Positions 25,380-33,164 of a DNA stretch of 64,000 bases are shown here, piece by piece (positions within the stretch are counted from its first letter, which is position 1; each line of letters begins with the position of its first letter). Made by a program: the position numbers and the translations under genes. The stretch is from Anaerolineales bacterium (GTDB lineage: Bacteria > Chloroflexota > Anaerolineae > Anaerolineales > Villigracilaceae). The notes beneath the pieces were generated by a model that was not told where the DNA came from, did not search any database, and saw nothing but the letters and a program-made list of their open reading frames with translations. The stretch spans positions 335,833 through 399,832 of the forward strand of contig JAIXKJ010000003.1 in the NCBI GenBank assembly GCA_026928255.1, read 5' to 3'.

Positions 25380-26546
25380 ATGAGAAAGTATCTTTCGCGG
25401 CGCGACTTTTTGAAACTGGCTGGCTTAGGCGCGGGGGCGCTGGCGTTTACGCGCCTTACGCCCGCCATGCTCGACGCTCGCTGGGATTTATTCAGCCAGC
25501 CGAAACGCTTGCCGCAATTTCCCAACAGCGAAATCATCGGGCGCGTCTGCGAGTCGGATGTGGATCTTCGCAGCCGTCCGACGAACAACCCCAACGCGAA
25601 CAACTCGCTCGGCAAACTCAACGCCGACACCCTCGTCGAATGGAATCGAGAAGTGGTCGGCGACGTAGTTGGCGGCTTGCCCAATCAACGCTACGTCGAA
25701 ACGCCGCAAGGCTATGTGTACGCTTCTATCGTCCAACCGACGAAGAATTTGCCCAACGTCTCCGTCAGCGAACTTCCTGGCGGACAAGGCTTCTGGGCGG
25801 AAGTTACCGTCCCCTATGTGGACTTGGCGCACGAAGGGACAATCGCCTCGCCTTGGTTGCAAGACTTAATGAAATACAACTTCCCGCCGCGCTTGTATTA
25901 CGGGCAAGTCGTCTGGATTGACCAAGTCCGCACCAGCAACGGCTACCCCGAATATCGCTGGAACGAAGACGCGCACGGGCGCGGCTACGGCTACGGCGGC
26001 GGCTACGGCGAATTTTACTGGGCGGACGGCGCGGCGCTAAAAGTCCTGACCGACGACGACGTGTCCACCATCAGCCCCGAAGTCGCCCCCGACGACAAAA
26101 CCCTCAACATTGACTTGGACTATCAAACGCTTTCCTGCCTCGAATACGGGCGCGAAGTTTTCTTCTGCCGCATTTCTTCGGGCAAAAAATTTGACCCCGT
26201 TACCGGCTTGGTCACGGACTCCTTCGCCACGCCCGCAGGGACGCTGCTCACATACTGGAAAATCATCTCCAAAAATATGACGGCGGGCAGCGAAAGCGCC
26301 GGCTACTCGACTCCTGCCGTGCCGTGGTGCACCTTCATCGCTTCGGGCGGAGTCGCCATTCACGGCGCGTTTTGGCATAACGCCTTCGGCGAACGGCGCT
26401 CGCACGGCTGCGTCAACGTAACGCCCGAAGACGCGAAATGGATCTTCCGCTGGACGATGCCTTACGTCTCTTTGCAGGCGGGCGAAGAACGTCGCGAGTT
26501 GCCCGATCACGGCACCATCGCCACGTCCACTGAAACAAAATTCTAG
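25380..26546 (+). CDS. Tat-exported L,D-transpeptidase (YkuD domain)
   Basis: The 388-residue protein starts with a twin-arginine signal (SRRDFLKLAG, then a hydrophobic stretch ending near residue 25). The middle is an SH3-like or linker region with a Gly/Tyr-rich GYGYGGGYGEFY segment. The C-terminal YkuD domain has the hallmark H-x-G (AIHGAFWHN) and SHGCVNV catalytic motif with the nucleophilic Cys. L,D-transpeptidases make 3-3 peptidoglycan cross-links or attach proteins to the wall. Tat rather than Sec export implies folding before export. It links functionally to the tatA gene upstream, and it precedes ccdA by 8 bases. Confidence 0.92.
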   Translation: MRKYLSRRDFLKLAGLGAGALAFTRLTPAMLDARWDLFSQPKRLPQFPNSEIIGRVCESDVDLRSRPTNNPNANNSLGKLNADTLVEWNREVVGDVVGGLPNQRYVETPQGYVYASIVQPTKNLPNVSVSELPGGQGFWAEVTVPYVDLAHEGTIASPWLQDLMKYNFPPRLYYGQVVWIDQVRTSNGYPEYRWNEDAHGRGYGYGGGYGEFYWADGAALKVLTDDDVSTISPEVAPDDKTLNIDLDYQTLSCLEYGREVFFCRISSGKKFDPVTGLVTDSFATPAGTLLTYWKIISKNMTAGSESAGYSTPAVPWCTFIASGGVAIHGAFWHNAFGERRSHGCVNVTPEDAKWIFRWTMPYVSLQAGEERRELPDHGTIATSTETKF

Positions 26547-26554
26547 GAACTGCT

Positions 26555-27286
26555 GTGGAAATTTTTGAAATCTCTGTATGGCTGGCTTTCTTGGCTGGGC
26601 TGGCTTCTTTTCTTTCGCCTTGCGTGTTTTCCCTCGTCCCCGCTTACGTCGGCTATTTGAGCGGCATTGCGGCGGGCAACAATGAGTCGGACAAAAAAGC
26701 GAGCCGCTGGCTAACCTTCTCGCACGGCGTCGCTTTCGTTTTAGGCTTCAGCGTCGTCTTCGTTTTGCTCGGCGTCGCCGCTTCTTTTGCGGGCGGTCTG
26801 CTTTATGAAGCGCGTTACTGGCTGGGAAAAATTGGCGGCGTGGTCGTCATCGTCTTTGGCTTGCACATGATCGGGCTGATTCACATCCCCTTCCTCGCCT
26901 ACGACACCCGCGCGCAAAAAGCGCCAGACCCAAAGTTAGGTTATTTCTCGTCCGCGTTGATGGGCGTTTTCTTTTCGGCGGGATGGTCGCCTTGCGTCGG
27001 TCCCGTCTTGGGCGCGATTTTGACTCTCGCCTTAAACGGCGGTTCCATCTCGCAAGGCGCGACGCTTCTCTCCTTCTATTCGGCGGGACTCGCCATCCCG
27101 TTCCTTCTCGCCGCTTTGGGCATCGGCTGGGTAACGACCATCCTGCGAAAATACAGCAAGACCATGCGTTACGTCGAAATTGCGATGGGCGTAATTTTGG
27201 TCGTCATCGGCGTTATGCTTTTCGCGGGAACTTTCCAACTCATCGCCCAACGCGGACAGTTCTTCTTCTTTGATTTTGGTTTATAA
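26555..27286 (+). CDS. ccdA: CcdA-type cytochrome c biogenesis/thiol-disulfide transmembrane protein
   Basis: The 243-residue protein has six TM helices. The family signatures FLSPCVFSLVPAYVGYLSG in TM1 and SAGWSPCVGPVLGAIL in TM4 each contain the redox Cys. CcdA carries electrons from cytosolic thioredoxin to extracytoplasmic thiol oxidoreductases. The start is GTG at 26555, with AGGA eight bases before it. The gene lies between the Tat L,D-transpeptidase, whose active site is a Cys, and a glutaredoxin-domain protein. This suggests a role in keeping exported thiols reduced (inference). Confidence 0.93.
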   Translation: MEIFEISVWLAFLAGLASFLSPCVFSLVPAYVGYLSGIAAGNNESDKKASRWLTFSHGVAFVLGFSVVFVLLGVAASFAGGLLYEARYWLGKIGGVVVIVFGLHMIGLIHIPFLAYDTRAQKAPDPKLGYFSSALMGVFFSAGWSPCVGPVLGAILTLALNGGSISQGATLLSFYSAGLAIPFLLAALGIGWVTTILRKYSKTMRYVEIAMGVILVVIGVMLFAGTFQLIAQRGQFFFFDFGL

Positions 27287-27378
27287 AAGAGCGTCTGAAA
27301 AATCTATTTGAATCGCCGCAAAAGCGGAAAAATCCAAAGAAAAACTTTGCGCCTGTGTTAAAAACGAGGACTATGCCT

Positions 27379-28392
27379 ATGCTTAACGTTACGCTCTTTG
27401 CCAAAAAAGACTGCCAACTTTGCGACGAACTAAAAGCCGATTTAGAATCCATGCAAGAAAAATTCCCGCATCGCATCGCGGAAATTGACATCGAAAGCGA
27501 CGCCGCGATTTACGAAAAATACAAAGACGCGATTCCCGTCATCGAAGTCGGACCTTACGTCGTCAAAGCGCCAATCTCCAAAGCGAAACTGCAAATGACC
27601 TTAGGCGCGGCGCAAGACCGCAAAACCCAACTTGAAACGCTCGACGACCCAGTCTATAACTATAAATTGAAAAAAAGCCAAAAACTCACTCGCGGAGACC
27701 GCGTCTCGTTTTGGATTGCAAAACGTTACTTGCTTTTAGTCAACTTGTTCGTCTTTCTTTACGTCGGCTTGCCCTTCCTCGCCCCCGCGTTGATGAAAGC
27801 GGGCGCGACCTTGCCCGCCAAAATTATCTATCGCATGTACAGCCCGCTTTGCCACCAATTCGGTTTTCGCTCGTTCTTCTTGTTTGGTCCGCAAGCCTTT
27901 TACCCGACCGCAGGCGCGCACATCGCGGGCTACGAAACCTTTGAACAAGCGACGGGCATTCTCAACCTCGACGACCCGTACAGCCAAACTCGCTTTGACG
28001 CGCGCCGCTTTATCGGCAACGAAGAAGTCGGCTACAAAATCGCCATCTGCGAAAGAGACGTGGCGATTTATCTGTCAATTCTTGCGTTCGGTCTGCTCTA
28101 CGCCGCAACCGGTCGCCGCCTCAAACCGCTGCATTGGATGTTATGGCTGGCGCTCGCTATCGCGCCTATGGCGCTGGACGGCTTCTCTCAACTCTTCAGC
28201 CAATTCAATTGGGACTGGCTGCGAATCTACTTGCCCTATCGAGAGAGTCCGCCCGTGTTTCGCGTCGTTACGGGCATCCTCTTCGGCTTCTTCACCGCCT
28301 GGTTCGCTTACCCAAACATGGAAGAATCCATGAAAGAAACCCGCCAATACTACATCAAAAAATTAGCGGTCATCGAGGCGTCCGAAGAATGA
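27379..28392 (+). CDS. Glutaredoxin-DUF2085 membrane fusion protein
   Basis: I place the start at the ATG at 27379 (MLNVTLFAKK), eight bases after an AGGA. In-frame GTG (27355) and ATG (27373) lie upstream. The 337-residue product has an N-terminal thioredoxin-fold domain of the glutaredoxin-like type (residues 1-75) with the dithiol CQLC. A DUF2085 integral membrane domain follows (about 115-330), with its conserved PLCHQ and ICERDVAIY Cys residues and several TM helices. Separate Grx-like and DUF2085 proteins are known; the fusion next to ccdA points to electron relay from cytosolic thiols to membrane Cys residues. It overlaps the next gene by four bases. Confidence 0.85.
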   Translation: MLNVTLFAKKDCQLCDELKADLESMQEKFPHRIAEIDIESDAAIYEKYKDAIPVIEVGPYVVKAPISKAKLQMTLGAAQDRKTQLETLDDPVYNYKLKKSQKLTRGDRVSFWIAKRYLLLVNLFVFLYVGLPFLAPALMKAGATLPAKIIYRMYSPLCHQFGFRSFFLFGPQAFYPTAGAHIAGYETFEQATGILNLDDPYSQTRFDARRFIGNEEVGYKIAICERDVAIYLSILAFGLLYAATGRRLKPLHWMLWLALAIAPMALDGFSQLFSQFNWDWLRIYLPYRESPPVFRVVTGILFGFFTAWFAYPNMEESMKETRQYYIKKLAVIEASEE

Positions 28393-29168
28393 CCTTTCGT
28401 CAAGCGAACGAATTGCGCTTTTATCAATTTGATATTTTTCCGCAAGGCGTCCTCCACGCGCTGTTCACGCGGCGCGGCGGAATCAGCCCCGAACCGTGGG
28501 CTTCGCTCAACCTGAGCGTTTCCGTCGGCGACGAAAGCGCGCGCGTGGCGAAAAATCGGCGCTTGGCGTTTGACGCGCTGGGGCGCGCGCCCGCCTCTCT
28601 CCGCGACGTGTGGCTGGTTCACGGCGACGACGTGATCTTCGCCGACGAAGCGCTTCCGCCGAACGCGCCTTCCCCCAAAGCGGATATCCTCTTCACCGAC
28701 AACCCCGAAGTTACGCTCTTCATGCGCTTCGCAGATTGCGTCCCCTTGCTTTTTCACGACCCGAAAAAGCGCGTCGTCGGCATTGCCCACGCGGGCTGGA
28801 TGGGGACGGTCAAAGGCGTGGCGCAACGCTCCGTGCAAGCCATGCGCGAACGCTACGGCTCAAACCCGCGCGATGTGATTGCGGGGATTGGTCCCTCCAT
28901 CGGCGCGGATCATTACGAAGTCGGCGGAGAAGTTTCCGCGCAGTTTCGCCAAAAATACGGCGACGATTCGAGCCAAATCCTCTCCGTCCGCGACGGGAAA
29001 ATTTACCTCGACTTGTGGACGGCGAATGCTTTGCAATTGCGAAAAAGCGGCGTGGAGCAAATTCAAATTTCGGGCTTGTGCACCGCCTGTCATTTGGACG
29101 ATTGGTTTTCGCATCGCGCGGAAAAAGGAAAGACCGGGCGTTTCGGCGCGGCGCTGGCGCTGACATAA
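28389..29168 (+). CDS. pgeF: YfiH/PgeF-family protein (laccase-domain, purine nucleoside phosphorylase type)
   Basis: The ATG at 28389 overlaps the previous stop (ATGA); an open frame before it is a shadow. The 259-residue protein has the DUF152 metal-site motifs: WLVHGDDV, FADCVPLLFHD, GIAHAGWMGT and CTACHLDDWFSHR, with the conserved His and Cys ligands. Members were annotated as polyphenol oxidases and have been shown to act as purine nucleoside phosphorylase/adenosine deaminase or as peptidoglycan-editing factor. It heads the common yfiH-yggS-yggT-yggU order, near division and envelope genes in many bacteria. Confidence 0.92.
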   Translation: MTFRQANELRFYQFDIFPQGVLHALFTRRGGISPEPWASLNLSVSVGDESARVAKNRRLAFDALGRAPASLRDVWLVHGDDVIFADEALPPNAPSPKADILFTDNPEVTLFMRFADCVPLLFHDPKKRVVGIAHAGWMGTVKGVAQRSVQAMRERYGSNPRDVIAGIGPSIGADHYEVGGEVSAQFRQKYGDDSSQILSVRDGKIYLDLWTANALQLRKSGVEQIQISGLCTACHLDDWFSHRAEKGKTGRFGAALALT

Positions 29169-29186
29169 AAAAGGCGGCAGGTGGGT

Positions 29187-29192
29187 TAAAAT
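29187..29192 (+). promoter_or_regulatory. -10 box directly before yggS
   Basis: TAAAAT with exactly six bases to the ATG at 29199. No Shine-Dalgarno lies between, so a leaderless transcript is likely from this site in addition to read-through from the upstream gene. Confidence 0.5.
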
Positions 29193-29198
29193 AGCCGT

Positions 29199-29939
29199 AT
29201 GAACGAACTGACTCATTTAATTCGAGAGCGATATTTATCGGCGTTGGACAAAATCGCCGTCGCCGCGAAAAAGTCCGGGCGGGGGGCGGAGGCGGTAAAA
29301 CTCGTCGTAGTGACCAAACTGCATTCCGTCGAAACCGTTCGGGCGGCAATCGAGGCGGGCGTTTCTATTCTGGGAGAAAACTACGCCGAAGAAGGTGTTA
29401 CGAAAATTCAATTATTGGAAAATTGTTCCAGTGTAGAATGGCACATGATTGGTCATGTGCAAAGCCGAAAAGCGCCGCTGGTCGCCAACTATTTTGATTG
29501 GATGCACTCGCTGGACAGTTTGAAATTGGCAAAGCGTTTAGACCGCTTCTGCGCGGAAGCGAAAAAGACCTTGCCCGTTTTGCTGGAATTTAACGTCGGC
29601 GGCGAAGAAAGCAAAGGCGGCTGGGAAGCGGCGGATGAGACGCGCTGGGAAAATCTGCTGGCGGATGTTTCCGAAATTGCAGCGCTGCCGAATTTGAGCG
29701 TTCGCGGCTTAATGTGTATGCCGCCGCTCGGCGCGGACGCAGAATTTGCTCGCCCTTACTTTCAGCGCTTGCGAAATTTGCGCGACTACTTGACCAAGCA
29801 ATTGCCGCAGACGGATTTTTCAGAATTGTCTATGGGAACAAGCGCCGATTACGAAGCGGCGGCGGAAGAAGGCTCGACGTTTGTGCGAATTGGCACGGCG
29901 ATTGTCGGACAAAGACATTATGCGACGGAGACGAAATGA
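29199..29939 (+). CDS. yggS: YggS family pyridoxal-phosphate homeostasis protein
   Basis: The 246-residue protein has the fold-III PLP-binding pattern of YggS/PLPBP: KLVVVTKLHSVETVR with the PLP Lys, the ILGENYAEEG motif, WHMIGHVQSRKAP, and the phosphate-binding LSMGTSADYEAA near the C-terminus. YggS buffers free PLP and affects Val/Ile and vitamin B6 metabolism; it is not known as an enzyme. It is followed by yggT with a 4-base overlap. Confidence 0.95.
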   Translation: MNELTHLIRERYLSALDKIAVAAKKSGRGAEAVKLVVVTKLHSVETVRAAIEAGVSILGENYAEEGVTKIQLLENCSSVEWHMIGHVQSRKAPLVANYFDWMHSLDSLKLAKRLDRFCAEAKKTLPVLLEFNVGGEESKGGWEAADETRWENLLADVSEIAALPNLSVRGLMCMPPLGADAEFARPYFQRLRNLRDYLTKQLPQTDFSELSMGTSADYEAAAEEGSTFVRIGTAIVGQRHYATETK

Positions 29940-30196
29940 GTTCTGACTTTTTGATTTTGCTGATTCGCGTGATTGTGCAAACGTTGATTTGGATTGTCAT
30001 TGCCGACGCGCTGCTTTCGTTTTTTTTGCCGCCCAATCATCCCGCGCGCGAAGCGTTGGGGCGAATCGTAGATCCGTTTTTGTCGCCAATTCGCAATATT
30101 TTGCCGAGCGCCGGCGGGTTAGACTTTAGTCCGTTAATATTAATTTTGGCGTTGGAATTTATTTTACGAATATTAACCGCATTTCTTCGTTCGTAG
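29936..30196 (+). CDS. yggT: YggT family membrane protein
   Basis: The ATG at 29936 overlaps the yggS stop (ATGA). The 86-residue protein has two TM helices (about 7-30 and 62-83) separated by the YggT signature RIVDPFLSPIRNILPSAGGLDFSP, here written in two parts: RIVDPFLSPIRN and GGLDFSPLIL. YggT proteins are linked to osmotic stress, and in Gram-positives (YlmG) to division or envelope organisation. Its position between yggS and DUF167 is the usual one. Confidence 0.93.
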   Translation: MSSDFLILLIRVIVQTLIWIVIADALLSFFLPPNHPAREALGRIVDPFLSPIRNILPSAGGLDFSPLILILALEFILRILTAFLRS

Positions 30197-30216
30197 TCAG
30201 ACTCAAGGAGGCAGAT

Positions 30217-30525
30217 ATGACTAGAGAGTATGTTTTGCACGACGGCAAGCGAGGTTCGGCTTTAGCGCTGCGGATTACGCCGCGCGCGAGTCAAAATCAA
30301 ATTGTCGGCATTTTAGACGACGGCACGGTGAAAGTTCACTTGACCGCCGACCCGTCCGACAAGGACATGAACGGCGAAGTGGTGGCGTTCCTCGCGGAAG
30401 TGTTGGGCGTGCCGAAAAACTGTTTGGAAGTCGTCGCTGGCGAAAACGGGCGCGACAAACTGCTTTCCGTGTTGGATATGGACGTGGAAACCGCCCATCA
30501 GCGCATCGTCGCTCGCATGGAATAA
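30217..30525 (+). CDS. yggU: DUF167/YggU family protein
   Basis: The 102-residue protein has the DUF167 features: LALRITPRASQNQIVGI near the N-terminus, VKVHLTADPSDKDMNGEV in the middle, and a single C-terminal helix ending in a dimer-like tail (DMDVETAHQR). It is preceded by a good CAAGGAGG ribosome site. The biochemical function of the family is unknown. It closes the yfiH-yggS-yggT-yggU series and is followed by a strong terminator. Confidence 0.9.
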   Translation: MTREYVLHDGKRGSALALRITPRASQNQIVGILDDGTVKVHLTADPSDKDMNGEVVAFLAEVLGVPKNCLEVVAGENGRDKLLSVLDMDVETAHQRIVARME

Positions 30526-30545
30526 ACTTTTATTTTTTCAAGACG

Positions 30546-30595
30546 CAAAGCGTTAAGCGGAACGAACGATGATTTCCGCTTAACGCTTTGTTTTT
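30546..30595 (+). terminator. Rho-independent terminator after the yggSTU block
   Basis: Arms CAAAGCGTTAAGCGGAA (30546-30562) and the exact complement (30574-30590) make a 17-base stem with an 11-base loop, followed by TTTTT. It reads out the plus-strand operon. The other strand has no T-run, so it is not obviously bidirectional. Confidence 0.85.
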
Positions 30596-30609
30596 ATAAC
30601 GCGGGAAAA

Positions 30610-33036
30610 TTAGGGCGCGACGGGCGCGCCGTATAACCTTTTATAAACCAAAAAGATTTCGTAAATATTGCGGATGTAATTTCGCGTTTCTTCAAAGCGA
30701 ACGCTTTCCAAAAAGAGGTCGGGGTCGCCGCGAGAGAGGTCTTGCCAAGCGGCGGCGTTGCCCGGCCCGCCGTTGTAGGCGGCGAGCGTTGCGTAGAGGT
30801 CGCCGTTTAGCAAAGTCCGATTCCGCGCGAGGTAATGCGTCCCAAGCAACACGCTGACGTAAGGGCGATATAAATCTTCTTCCGAATAATTGGGCGGCTT
30901 GCCAAGTTCGGCGGCGATCTGCGCGCCGGTGGGGGCGATGATTTGCATCAAGCCGTGCGCGCCCGCGCTCGAGCGGACAAAGCCTTCAAACAAACTTTCT
31001 TGACGAATAACGCTGAAAACGAACAGCGGGTCAAAGCCTTCGGTTTGCGCGGCGGGGACGACTAAATCGGAGTAATACAAACCGTAGCGAATGTGGCTGA
31101 AATAAATCGGCGCCATCATAGACGCGGTGTGTTCGCTCAGCCCGGCCATCGTCAACACCTGACGCGCCGCGAAAATTGCCGAACGATACATGCCCAAATC
31201 CAAAAGATAATTGGCAAGGCGGTAACTGTTGACCGCGTCGTTTTGCGCTTCGAGTTCGCTTCGCAAATCTTCAAATTCAAGACGCGCTTTGTCGGGCATG
31301 CCTAAATCCAAATATTCTCTGCCGCGAATTAAGCGCGAATCGGCGGCGAGGGAGTTGAGCGAATTTAGATCCGCGTCGCTGTTAAGGTTGAAGGTTAAGC
31401 GCATCCAAGCGTTCGCGTCGGCGCGTTCTTTGGCGTAATTGATTTGATAATGGGCGACGGAATCTGAAATAAAAGGAGCGCGGTCTGCCAACAAGTCGCG
31501 CGCGCGTTCGCTGTAATATCCGCCCGCGTCGAGGTTTTGACCTTCGCGCCAAGCGTCCGCCGCGCCGTTTGAATTTCCCAGCGCTTGATGCGTTTTGCCG
31601 ACCCACAACAAAGCGCGGGTTTTATCTTCGACGGAAATTGAAAGCGCCAAACTGCGCTTGAAAATATCCAGCGCGGCGGCGTAATTTTCGCGCCGATACT
31701 CTACTACGCCCGAAAGCAGCGCCGCGTAAGACGATTGCTGCGAGCCGGGATATTCCAATAAAACTCGCGCCCAAGTTGCAATCGCCTTGTCGTATTGACC
31801 GTCGCGCTCGTAAATTCGCGCCGCGCTCATCAAATAATCGGCGGCGTCGTCTGCGGCGGGCGCAAGGTTGACGAAGTCCAAAAGCGTTTGCGCGGCTTGC
31901 GAGTAATTCCCTTTTTGCGTCCATTCGATGTAGGCTTTCTCGCCCCAAGCGTCGCTCCATTTGGAGTGCGCCGAAAAATTAGAAATAAAAATTTCGTAAT
32001 CTTTCAACGCTTCGTCGTATTGGCTCAACGCGCTTTTGCACAAGGCGCGATAATAATACGCCGTGCCGTCGTTCTCTATCGGCGGGTTTTGCAAATAGCG
32101 GTCGAAGGCGGCAATGCAAACCGCGTATTGCCCGGCGAAGTAATCCGTCAATCCGCGATCCAAATCGCCGACCGTTCCGCCCGCGTCTAAAAGCGCGACT
32201 AAACTGAGATAAGAATAATACGAAAGCGGATAATGCTCGACGGCGTAGCGAAAGCGTTCGTTCGCCTCGCCGCTTTGACCTTGCGCCTGATTCGTCAACC
32301 CAGCCTCGTACAACGCCTGCGCCTTGACGTAATCGCTCGACGTTCGCGCGATGATTCCGTCGTACAAGGCGACGGCGTCTTCGTAGTTTTTGAGTTGCGC
32401 CAACGTCGAAGCGACTTTCAAATCGAGCGTTGTGTCGTCGCCCAACGACGGGGCGCTGATGGCGGCTTTGTACGCCGTTAACGCGAGGTCGTATTGTTTG
32501 ACGTTGAAGAGCGCGTCGCCGCGCAATTCTTGAACGTAAGCGTCCAAGACGTTGGGACGCGCGTTAAGATAGGCTTGCCAAGCGTCGGCGGCGGCGAAAT
32601 AATTTTCTAATTTGTAATAAATAAACCCTTGCAGAAAGTAGGCTTGCGCGCTTTGCGTCGTCTGCGGGTATTCGTCCATGAGGGTTTTCAACGCCGAAAG
32701 CGTTTCGTTGTAACGCCCTTGCGCGTAATAGATTTTGGCTTGCCCCCATTGCGCCGAAGCGCGGACGGAAAGGTCTGGCGAATCTTTCAGCGCAATTTGA
32801 TATTGCAATAACGCCGAATCGTAATCGCCGTTGAACAAGGCTTTATCCCCTTCGCTGATTCGCGTGGCGGGCATCGGCGTTAACGTGGCGGCGGGCGTGA
32901 AGGTCGCTTCGGGCGCGGGCGCGGGACTCGGCGTTGCCGTCCAGCCGGGCGGAATGGCGGGCAAATGTTCGAGCGCGGAGCAAGCCGCGAGCAAAAGAGC
33001 AAGCCAACATCCGAGAAAGAGGCGCAATTTTTTCAT
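30610..33036 (-). CDS. Lipoprotein soluble lytic transglycosylase (Slt70-like) with TPR repeats
   Basis: The 808-residue protein begins with a lipoprotein signal peptide whose lipobox is LLAAC (Cys at about residue 19), then a Thr/Pro-rich linker. A long alpha-superhelical region of TPR-like repeats follows (about 60-610; repeated A-x-x-x-Y-x-x-A patterns). The C-terminal SLT domain (about 650-800) has the catalytic Glu in VIRQESLF, plus SAGAHGLMQI and LAAYNGGPGNA. It cleaves the MurNAc-GlcNAc bond with 1,6-anhydro product formation. A TATAAA box six bases before the ATG suggests a leaderless start. A small inverted repeat (33037-33053) covers the same site. Confidence 0.92.
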   Translation of the reverse strand: MKKLRLFLGCWLALLLAACSALEHLPAIPPGWTATPSPAPAPEATFTPAATLTPMPATRISEGDKALFNGDYDSALLQYQIALKDSPDLSVRASAQWGQAKIYYAQGRYNETLSALKTLMDEYPQTTQSAQAYFLQGFIYYKLENYFAAADAWQAYLNARPNVLDAYVQELRGDALFNVKQYDLALTAYKAAISAPSLGDDTTLDLKVASTLAQLKNYEDAVALYDGIIARTSSDYVKAQALYEAGLTNQAQGQSGEANERFRYAVEHYPLSYYSYLSLVALLDAGGTVGDLDRGLTDYFAGQYAVCIAAFDRYLQNPPIENDGTAYYYRALCKSALSQYDEALKDYEIFISNFSAHSKWSDAWGEKAYIEWTQKGNYSQAAQTLLDFVNLAPAADDAADYLMSAARIYERDGQYDKAIATWARVLLEYPGSQQSSYAALLSGVVEYRRENYAAALDIFKRSLALSISVEDKTRALLWVGKTHQALGNSNGAADAWREGQNLDAGGYYSERARDLLADRAPFISDSVAHYQINYAKERADANAWMRLTFNLNSDADLNSLNSLAADSRLIRGREYLDLGMPDKARLEFEDLRSELEAQNDAVNSYRLANYLLDLGMYRSAIFAARQVLTMAGLSEHTASMMAPIYFSHIRYGLYYSDLVVPAAQTEGFDPLFVFSVIRQESLFEGFVRSSAGAHGLMQIIAPTGAQIAAELGKPPNYSEEDLYRPYVSVLLGTHYLARNRTLLNGDLYATLAAYNGGPGNAAAWQDLSRGDPDLFLESVRFEETRNYIRNIYEIFLVYKRLYGAPVAP

Positions 33037-33053
33037 CCCGTTTTTATAACGGG
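33037..33053 (-). promoter_or_regulatory. -10 box and inverted repeat before the lytic transglycosylase gene
   Basis: On the minus strand TATAAA (33043-33048) ends six bases before the ATG. The arms CCCGTT (33037-33042) and AACGGG (33048-33053) form an inverted repeat over the same bases. It could be an operator or a chance structure; there is no ribosome site. Confidence 0.4.
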
Positions 33054-33099
33054 AAAAAGGGGGCGCGTCAAGCGCGGGTAAATTGAAAGCGCGAAAAGA

Positions 33100-33128
33100 T
33101 TGTCGCCGAACGGCGCTTGCAATATAAT
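33100..33128 (+). promoter_or_regulatory. Promoter of the PotD-like gene
   Basis: TTGTCG (33100-33105), a 17-base spacer and TATAAT (33123-33128). The predicted start is about 33135, leaving a 30-base leader with an AAGGAG ribosome site before the ATG at 33165. Confidence 0.6.
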
Positions 33129-33164
33129 CGCTTCCGCATTTTATTTTAATTCTTAAGGAGAAAA

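Noticed and set aside
28134..28388. Open frame upstream of yfiH giving a 344-residue product
   Set aside because: The extra N-terminus lies inside the DUF2085 gene and has no similarity to the family; the ATG at 28389 starts the YfiH pattern.
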